From NCBI GenBank assembly GCA_039000515.1, contig JBCFYV010011164.1, positions 46,658,493 through 46,722,492 on the forward strand: DNA of 64,000 nt, in the 5' to 3' direction. Made by a program: the position numbers and the translations under genes. The notes below the pieces were generated by a model. The model was not told the origin of the DNA. It saw nothing but the letters and a program-made list of their open reading frames with translations, and did not search any database. Source of the DNA: Timema cristinae. Lineage: Eukaryota > Arthropoda > Insecta > Phasmatodea > Timematidae. Below, piece by piece: positions 34,031 to 64,000 of this stretch (position 1 is its first letter; every line of letters starts with the position of its first letter).

Positions 34031-34509
34031 ATATGTTTCTTATTTATTTTTCATCACATTTTAGGGTGCATAGCATCAAAATTATGTTTATGGGTTAGGG
34101 ACAAAAAAAATTATAGTTTAGATAAAATATACCCACATTTGCATTGCAAATCTTGAACATTAACCTTCCGGTTACTGGAGAACCAGACTAAATAAGTTTG
34201 TTTCTAGTCCATGTGCCCACCAAATAATTAATTGATTGTAAAGAGTAACTTTTCCAATTCAGACATATCTAGCCTACATTTTGAAATCACAATTTAAATA
34301 ATTGATTTTATATACACATTCAAAATATTGACTTTTGTTCTATATCATAATAAAGAAAGAACTTATCAAATCTAGTGTTTAAAAAAACTCTAAAACAGAC
34401 ACTAAAGTCAAAATCAATACTTGAGCTTAACATGTACTTCCAGTAGGCCAATTTAATCGTGACCCTAATTCATTAATAACATTTGGGATAAACAATTGGG
34501 TGCCAGAAC
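34031..34509. other. AT-rich spacer, no supported gene
   Basis: No frame, terminal repeats or RNA boxes recognised. Confidence 0.5.
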
Positions 34510-36490
34510 AGTAGACTAGGAGCCTAGGATTGGTGGCGGATGAGTTGGATAGGCGAAATGGCAACCAGGTATCACTCTTAAAGACAGGTCTACTTGGGAG
34601 CCTACAGTGGCAGCCTCACCACCAAGTTAAGAACATTACGGACCTAGTGGGCTGGTGGCTGAAGCAAATCAAAACTTGGGAAATAAAAAGTAAAATACCA
34701 CAGTTATATTTTGGGACATTGAATATTGTACTTCTCTTGGAATGAAAAGCAAAGCTCATGAATATGATGACGAAAACAAGTTATTGTGTTTGGATTGAGT
34801 GAAACAAAATGGAGAAGAGAGCGGCATGCTGGAGCTAAGGAAAGGATATATAGTTAGTACCTTAGAGGAAATTATGAAGGAAGGAGAAAGTGGAGGTGAT
34901 ACAAGTGTATGCACCACAAGTAGGATACCCAGAAGAATATAAGGACAAGTTCAATAAGTAATTGGAACAATGTATGGAAAATGAATGGAAGATGGTAAGG
35001 GATCCAAATGCAAAAGTAGGAAAGGAGAGAGCAGGTGTTAAGAAATGTTAGGTGGAGAGCTATAAATTAGGAAGGCAGTAGGTTGCTACAACTATGATAA
35101 AGGAATGGAACAAAGGCTAGAAACAGCTGGTATAACAAAAATAAAGAAAGCCATAAAATGAATGGATAAGTTTGTTAAGGGGAGCAAAATTTGTCAGTAG
35201 ATTACCTCCTTCTGGTCAAGGAAATAAAAAGCTTACACCAAATGTCTCTCTAGATAGTGACCAGAACTTTCTCGTGACAAACATAGTGGGATGGAAATGT
35301 AGGAGAAAAGTAGGAAAACAAGAAAGGGAGGGTGTGAAGATTAAGAAATAAAATAAAACTGTATTTAAGAAAGGCAAGAAGCTTAGTGCCCAAGGATGAG
35401 ATGCAAAGTGTGAAGGAGGTATGCGATGGACATTATATGAGGAAGTTTAAGGAGACACCATGGTGGAATAACAGAGTGAAGGAAGCTGTGGAGGTAAATA
35501 AAAGAAATTCTAGAAAGAGTTTTAAGAACAACAATGTAAAAATTAAGGAAGAATATAAAGTGAAGAATGGGGTATAAGAACCTAGGAAGGCATGGAAGCA
35601 GTAGAGTGCAGAGTTTCTGGAAAGGACTGGAAGAAAATAAGGTATTTTATAGCCACATAATAAAGAGATGGAGGGAGAAAAGAGAAATTGGGTAAGCAAT
35701 GTAGCGCATTGTCCATTTTTCTGTTTCTCATGGTGTTGGAAAGGATTATGATGAGAGTGGAAGAAAATGTAGAAAAAGATATAAGGTGAAGATAATGCTT
35801 TTTCTTGATGATTGGATGCTGTGGCAAGATAAGGAGAACCAAGTACAGGAACTTTAGGAGACTTGGAGTGCTGAAGCAAGGAACTGTAATATGAAGATTA
35901 ATACAAGGCAGAGTAACAGAGTAAGTAAGGGTATAAAAATAGATGGAGTGTAGCTGAAATAGCTGGAGAGCTTCAAGTATATAAGAAGTACACTAAAATG
36001 AGGTAGGAACAAGAAGGAAATAATAAAGAGGGGACAACAAAGAGATGCATTTTACAGATGCGTGAGGGATTTGATGTGGAAAAAATTAGTGTGATTGAAA
36101 TGCAAACATGTACTGTATTGTACTATGTACCTATCATAGTATATACAGACAAAAAATAGATAATGGATAAGAGGGATGCCAGGAAGATGAGATGATGGGT
36201 ATGATGTTTGTGAGGAACATGTTGAATGCCACCAGAAGAGATAGGCTAGGAAAAGATTTTGTATAAGAAAGAGCAGGAGTAGAGGACTTTAATGAGATAA
36301 TAGAGGAAGTAAGAATTAGATTGTATAGGCATTTCAAGAGAATGTCATAAGGAATGTTAAAAGCTTTTGGCTTCATGAAGAAGGCCCAAGAAAGTCAAAG
36401 AAGGAGGTGCAGGCGAGGAGAGAAGAGTGGTGAAAGGGTAGAGGAAAGTAGAAGTGATTAACCAAGCTGACCCACCTGGAAACTGGAAAC
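34510..36490 (+). mobile_element. dead APE-type non-LTR retrotransposon
   Basis: Pieces in the expected order on the plus strand. Near 34715: Phe-Gly-Thr-Leu-Asn, start of the apurinic endonuclease. At 34890-35040: Ile-Gln-Val-Tyr-Ala-Pro-Gln and Asp-Pro-Asn-Ala-Lys-Val-Gly, the catalytic region. At 35386-35577: Thr-Pro-Trp-Trp-Asn-Asn-Arg-Val-Lys, the linker before the reverse transcriptase. At 36200-36400: Arg-Asp-Arg-Leu-Gly-Lys and Arg-Ile-Arg-Leu-Tyr-Arg-His-Phe-Lys-Arg-Met, the C-terminal end. Most of the reverse transcriptase core is missing, and stops and frame changes are frequent. At 1.98 kb it is shorter than an active element. The family resembles those behind many craniofacial-development-protein-2-like annotations. 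Confidence 0.75.
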
Positions 36491-37925
36491 TCTGCTAGAT
36501 ATTTATTAGGATTATATGGATAAGCAAAATTCATATATGATTGTACTCACAGGAACGTAAACAATAAACATACCACCCATCATCTTAGCATTGATATATA
36601 TTTTATATTTGGTAATAGATGGCAACGTATTAACAAGGTATCAAATCCAAAATAAGTGTTTGGTATCCATTTTAAGTGCTTACAATTAAGATAACAGGAT
36701 TATAATGATTCATAAAGATAATTAAAATTTAATATTCAAGTATGTGTACACTGACAAATATCAAACTCATGAGTTTTACCCAACCTTTGCAATTACTTTT
36801 AAAATAAGAGTATATGAGAGAGTGTTCAGTCAGGATATGGGTTTCTAGTAGCGATATGGTTCTCCCAACAGCTTATTTGCTTATATCTTGAAGTTAAGTG
36901 TGCCAGTGAAAGATAGTAGTAAATGTTTTTTGTTTGTGTTAGTGTGTTGTTTAAACAATTTCTACTTCGGCATTTTCTAGGTGAGTGTTTTATATATTTG
37001 ATTTTGCTAAGTGGTTGATTGAATTTTGTCATCTAGTTGCTTATATTTTGGATGATTATTAAAATATAACACCAATTGTTTTAAAATATTAGTTAATTTT
37101 GGGATTGATTCACCATTTAAAAATAAATAATTCCTCACCATCTCCTTTTGGCAGACCACCTCCAGCCACCTGGGTATTTTGATATTTTCTGATTAAAATG
37201 CATGTAAATTTTGTACATTTAAAATCAATTCTCTTATGATATTTTAAGGCTATTTTCAGTAGATTCGATTCAATGTAACTTTACCCTTTTGTGACAGTCA
37301 AAAAGTTACTTAAGAATAGCTTCATATTTCTTTGACTCGCTTGTATGTCTCGTCAATGTAAGCAAATAATGTGAACAATATTAATTGTAAAATTGATAAA
37401 ACATATTTGAGAGTCAGATTAATGCAGAGCAAATTTTGAGCGCTTTTTGAACTGTCTTTAAATATCAAAGTCGGCATGAACCAGCTAAAATTTTAACCTC
37501 AATATTTTCATCATCTGCAATCCAGTTTATTGCAATAGTGGAACCTTAGGTCATATAACGACTGAAGGGGTTCACCTAAAGTTGAATCTTTTCTTACAGC
37601 ATTGGACTCATAGTAGGAACTTTATTTAAGTTGAGGTTGAGAAAACCAAAGGAATAAAGCTTCAATAATTTTTTTTTTTTTAATTTTGGCAATGCATGTT
37701 GACTATATGGCAGTGAAGACTGACCTTAATATGAGATGAACCAGGCTAGCTGAGTGATAGACCATTGCTGCTTAAAGCATAGGGCTCACTCTTTTCATTT
37801 TTCAACTCTTCTCCTTCACTCCATGGATTAAGTTATCTACCTGTTCCGACTCCAAAAATTATTTTTCAACTAAATCATATTTTATTTTGGCACTAGGACT
37901 ATTCTTGTGTGTAACATTCATGCAC
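36491..37925. other. intergenic, AT-rich, nothing recognised
   Basis: No gene or paired repeat ends. A tRNA-like piece near 37740 (GGCTAGCTGAGTGATAGACC) has no B box and was not called. Confidence 0.45.
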
Positions 37926-37927
37926 TA

Positions 37928-39181
37928 CAGGGTGTTTCAGTGGGATCCCACATTTTAATTTATTATAATTAGTGATCGTGTTGCTGGTTAAATTTAAAGT
38001 GCATTCAAATGATGTAAAAAATGTATAATATATTTTGCAGATGGGTTAGTTTTTGACTTTAGCAGCTGTTCTTACGTTATTTTGTCAGTATTCGTGATGA
38101 TGTCATACAAATTTCAGCAGTTTATATTTAACGTGAAGTGTTACTAGATCACAAATTTTGTTACTACCATACAAAGAAGGACTTACAATGCACTGGCTGT
38201 GGCCTTGATGGCTCTTAGGCTCATGGCAATGCTAGAATTAACTAAGTGAGAAAGGGAAGCACATCTCGCCATCAAAAGTGTTGTATTGTGCAGAAAATGG
38301 GAAATCACTACACCGATTGTCACAGTAGACGGCTTCTCTTTGGCAATGTGCCAAAGAGAAGCTAAGCAGACAAAATTCAGGCCGAATAGATTGACAACTG
38401 TACATTAGTTGATGGAGCCCGATCACATCAAGCATGTACATTATTGCAATTGGATCCTCAACTTCATGGAAAGAAACCCTGACATATTGACGATAAGTTA
38501 GTTTACCAATGAAGATTGGTTTCATCTCTCAGGATATGTGAATTCCCAAAACATGAAAATTTGAGCATCAGAAAACTCACATGAGATCCACAAGTCACCC
38601 ACCACTTCCTTCTCAAAAGGTGAGTGTGTGATTTGCACTTTTGCTGAAGAGCTATTGGACCAATTTTATTTGAAGGTACTGTAAATACTGATGCATACAG
38701 GAACATTTTCATGGCCTTCGTGGAGCACCTAGATGACATCGAGCTTATGCAGGAGTACTTTTAGCGGGATCATGGAACATGCCACACCTCCAATAAGTCA
38801 ATGGTGCTCATGAACAGCTATCTCCAAAAACCTGTATAGCCCTTCAGGTTGCCAGACTTGAGGTCAGCGGATTACTTTTTGTGGGGCCATCTTAAGTGGA
38901 AAGTCTACAAAAACTGCCCATGAACCATTCAGGATCTCCGGGCAAACATCTCGACCGAAAAAATCAATATTGATCGATGTAGGTGTGTTGAGGTATATAT
39001 CAGAAAACATGATGAAATGTACGCAAACATGTCTTGAAGAGGAGGGGTAACACTTTCAGTACTTGACGTGAGGCTGAGTCATTCTTTCATTACTAACCAC
39101 TCACACACATTTATGTTACTATTTAATTATTAAGTTGAGCGATTGAATTATTTAAGGTGGGTCTGCCACTGAAATACCTTG
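37928..39181 (+). mobile_element. dead mariner-like (DD(E/D)) transposon, 1254 bp
   Basis: The left end CAGGGTGTTTCAGTGG and right end CCACTGAAATACCTTG form 16-bp terminal inverted repeats (14 of 16), flanked by TA on both sides (37926-37927, 39182-39183). Inside, a frame-broken transposase shows Asn-Glu-Asp-Trp-Phe-His-Leu-Ser-Gly-Tyr-Val-Asn (first catalytic Asp), Asp-His-Gly-Thr-Cys-His-Thr (second), and Leu-Pro-Asp-Leu...Asp-Tyr-Phe-Leu-Trp-Gly-His-Leu-Lys (third). Several stops make it inactive. The minus-strand frames at 38238-38739 are shadows. Its right end is 182 bp before the GUSB start codon. Confidence 0.92.
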
Positions 39182-39363
39182 TATTTGATGATACTTATTG
39201 TAATAAGAGACACCTGAAGTTTCAGGACATACTTAAAAAATAATGGCTCTCTGTTTAATACCTTGAGTTCTTGTCAGCCTTCTGTCTTGTGGCTGAATGT
39301 TGTGCCCGCGAGTGTTTTGGGTGTTGTTAAAAGGTTTGTGTGTTTCAATAGTTGAAATCCTCC

Positions 39364-62434
<23,071 letters not shown>

Positions 62435-62625
62435 GTATGCACTTGGAAATATTCAAATTTATGTGCTCCTCATCAGGGTTGGATTGAGACATGCAATACC
62501 ATCTTACTATATGGAACATTGAGCAATTGCCCAGGGACACCCTTGTGAATTTATCACCAACTGATTAATGTTGACTATAAAGTGATTGAAACTAACTTTA
62601 AGGAATGGAAAAGAGCCTACAAATG

Positions 62626-62732
62626 ATGATGATGATGATAATTTATTATTATTATTATCATCATCACTATCATCACCATCATCATCATCTTTTCATCATC
62701 GTCATCATTATCATTATATATATTTTTTTTTT
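62626..62732. repeat. mixed GAT/TTA/CAT trinucleotide repeat
   Basis: (GAT)n, then (TTA)n, then (CAT)n with interruptions, ending in TA repeats and a T-run. Lies at the 3' side of the minus-strand LINE fragment. Confidence 0.85.
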
Positions 62733-62739
62733 TTTCTGT

Positions 62740-63515
62740 TTACAACAGGTCCATTCCCTTTAACAGTGAAACTTAGACCTCCAATGCACCCTGTCCTCTG
62801 CCTCTTCCTTCAGCTTCCAGAATTTTCTTCTTTCCTTCAAGTTATCGAGTATTTGAATCCTACTTCTTCCTAAGCTCCTTTTTTCCTCAACCTTTCCTTC
62901 TATGACGTCGTGCAGAAGACAGTTCCTCCTAAGGATGTGTCCGATCCAGTTTGTTTTGCGCCGAAGACTCACATCCAAAATGCATCTCTTCTCACTTACC
63001 CTTCTTAGGATTTCTTCATTTGTCACCCTGTCTGTCCACCTGATCTTCTCAAGTATTCTCCAGCACCACATTTCAAAGCTCTCCAAATAGTTTATTTCCA
63101 TCTTCCTTAGAGTACAAGTTTTTGCTTCATACAGTGCAATGCTACAAATGTAGCATTTCTTCAGTTTTTTCCTTAGTTCCAAACTCAACTTGCTGGTCTC
63201 CTCTTGTTGAAAGCTTCCTTGGCCATGGCGATCCTCGACCCAATATTTTTAGTGCAATAGGCATCCTTTTTCAGAATACTTCCCAGTTACTTGAACTTCT
63301 CTACGTTTTCCAAATCCTGGTTTTCAATTTTGATTTTCAGCGGCTCTTCATTTTTTGAAAATATCATTACTCTTGACTTTTCAATGTTGATCTCTATGCC
63401 ATGTATTCTCCCTCTCTCCACTAACCGGTCCAACATTTCCTGCAACTCTTATTTATTTCTGGGAAGCAATGCTAGATGATCTGTATATTTTATTGTGTTG
63501 ATGACCTTTAAACAT
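62740..63515 (-). mobile_element. non-LTR retrotransposon 3' fragment (reverse transcriptase)
   Basis: On the minus strand: a degraded catalytic motif Tyr-Thr-Asp-His (usually Tyr-Ala-Asp-Asp) near 63490, Glu-Ile-Asn-Ile-Glu-Lys-Ser near 63380, then Leu-Tyr-Glu-Ala-Lys-Thr-Cys-Thr-Leu, Trp-Cys-Trp-Arg, Thr-Asn-Glu-Glu-Ile-Leu-Arg-Arg and Trp-Ile-Gly-His-Ile-Leu-Arg-Arg, the classical order after the LINE core. The C-terminal 142 codons (62760-63188) are still open. Dead by 5' truncation and stops. In GUSB intron 8. Confidence 0.85.
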
Positions 63516-63520
63516 CGATT

Positions 63521-63652
63521 GGGAATGCCAGGCCTCCACCGTGGTTCGGATTCCACGTTAAACTGTAGGTCCTTCATTTCATCTCACAATCACCCTACCA
63601 TTACACATTAGTGTAAGTGTGTATAACCCGAACGGGTAGTAAGACGCGGTGC
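63521..63652 (+). mobile_element. tRNA-derived SINE, family 1, 3' half
   Basis: GGGAATGCCAGGCCTCCACC through GGTTCGGATTCCACG to the tail GTATAACCCGAACGGGTAGT...GACGCGGTGC. Abuts the LINE fragment. Confidence 0.93.
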
Positions 63653-63679
63653 TAATAATAATAATATTAATAATAATAC
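63653..63679. repeat. (TAA)n microsatellite at SINE tail
   Basis: About nine units, one interruption. Confidence 0.9.
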
Positions 63680-63809
63680 ATATCGATTATTCTTGCACCT
63701 GATTGCTTAGTGTCCTTTAATGACCTGAATCAGTAATCAGCTGATTCCTCTGAAATTGGTGTTTTATAATTGGATCAAAAAATTTTGTTTAAGTTTTATA
63801 TCTGAAAAG

Positions 63810-64000
63810 GGTGACCTGGTGGTCTAGAGGTAAGGTGTCAGACTTCTGTGCTGGCGGCCGGGGTTCGATCCTCGGTCCCGGCAAAGATTTATCTGATTAC
63901 CAAACCCTTCCTTCACCTCTGACAAGACATCTTGTGAATGTGAGGAATGCCAGGCCTCCACCGTGGTTCGGATCCCACGTTAAACTGTAGGTCCTCCATT
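63810..64000 (+). mobile_element. tRNA-derived SINE, family 1, intact head, cut by window end
   Basis: Best-preserved head in the window: GTGACCTGGTGGTCTAGAGG with A-box core TGGTCTAGAGG, and B box GGTTCGATCCTC about 45 bases downstream, then the family body. Resembles a tRNA with the A box of Gly/Glu/Asp type. The tail lies past 64000. Confidence 0.93.

Noticed and set aside
37735..37800. tRNA-like SINE head
   Set aside because: Only an A-box-like word, no B box.
38238..38739. Minus-strand frames of 95 and 78 codons
   Set aside because: Shadows of the plus-strand mariner transposase.
63810..63882. tRNA gene
   Set aside because: The same head is followed by the family 1 SINE body, and other copies share it; the acceptor arm does not pair.

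Overview
The window is from a large, AT-rich, intron-bearing animal genome packed with transposable elements. The gene content (eIF4H, CMTR2, lysosomal beta-glucuronidase) and the DD(E/D) mariner-like, hAT, Copia and non-LTR debris suggest an arthropod, most likely an insect. A hemipteran is my guess, but the sequence alone does not settle it. No bacterial operon, CRISPR array or virus was seen.

Three protein genes can be recognised. (1) 4391-5110, minus strand: an intact, intronless 239-residue eIF4H-like RNA-recognition-motif protein. (2) About 20600-28540, plus strand: CMTR2, the cap-2 mRNA 2'-O-methyltransferase, with a probable 5' non-coding exon, two clean coding exons and a long last exon whose reading frame changes about five times. 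(3) 39364 to beyond the window end, plus strand: beta-glucuronidase (GUSB). Eight clean coding exons are spread over 23 kb. The acid/base Asn-Glu-Pro motif is present, and the C-terminal third lies past 64000. The three genes act separately (translation initiation, mRNA capping, lysosomal glycosaminoglycan breakdown); nothing links them functionally.

Region by region: 1-4.3 kb is AT-rich with one LINE scrap; 4.4-5.1 kb is eIF4H; 5.2-20.5 kb is intergenic, with a 55-bp repeat, a 34-nt hairpin, a 49-bp minisatellite whose units are hairpins, SINEs, a mariner scrap and a MITE carrying a nested SINE; 20.6-28.7 kb is CMTR2; 28.7-37.9 kb holds two hAT MITEs, two SINE types, a second copy of the 13.6-kb MITE in inverted orientation, and a dead APE-type LINE; 37.9-39.2 kb is a dead mariner-like transposon ending 182 bp before the GUSB start codon; 39.4-64 kb is GUSB, with introns full of a mariner MITE, a Copia scrap, a dead hAT transposase gene, SINEs, a 450-bp composite microsatellite, a GC-rich minisatellite island and a LINE fragment.

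The most interesting structural observation is a pair of tRNA-derived SINE families. They have different heads and bodies but share one 3' tail of about 37 bases, which holds a small stem-loop and ends in (TAA)n. The tails sit beside most of the long (AAT)n tracts of the window. I see no convincing new multi-gene biological system. Intron, element and frameshift boundaries were read by eye, without alignment software.
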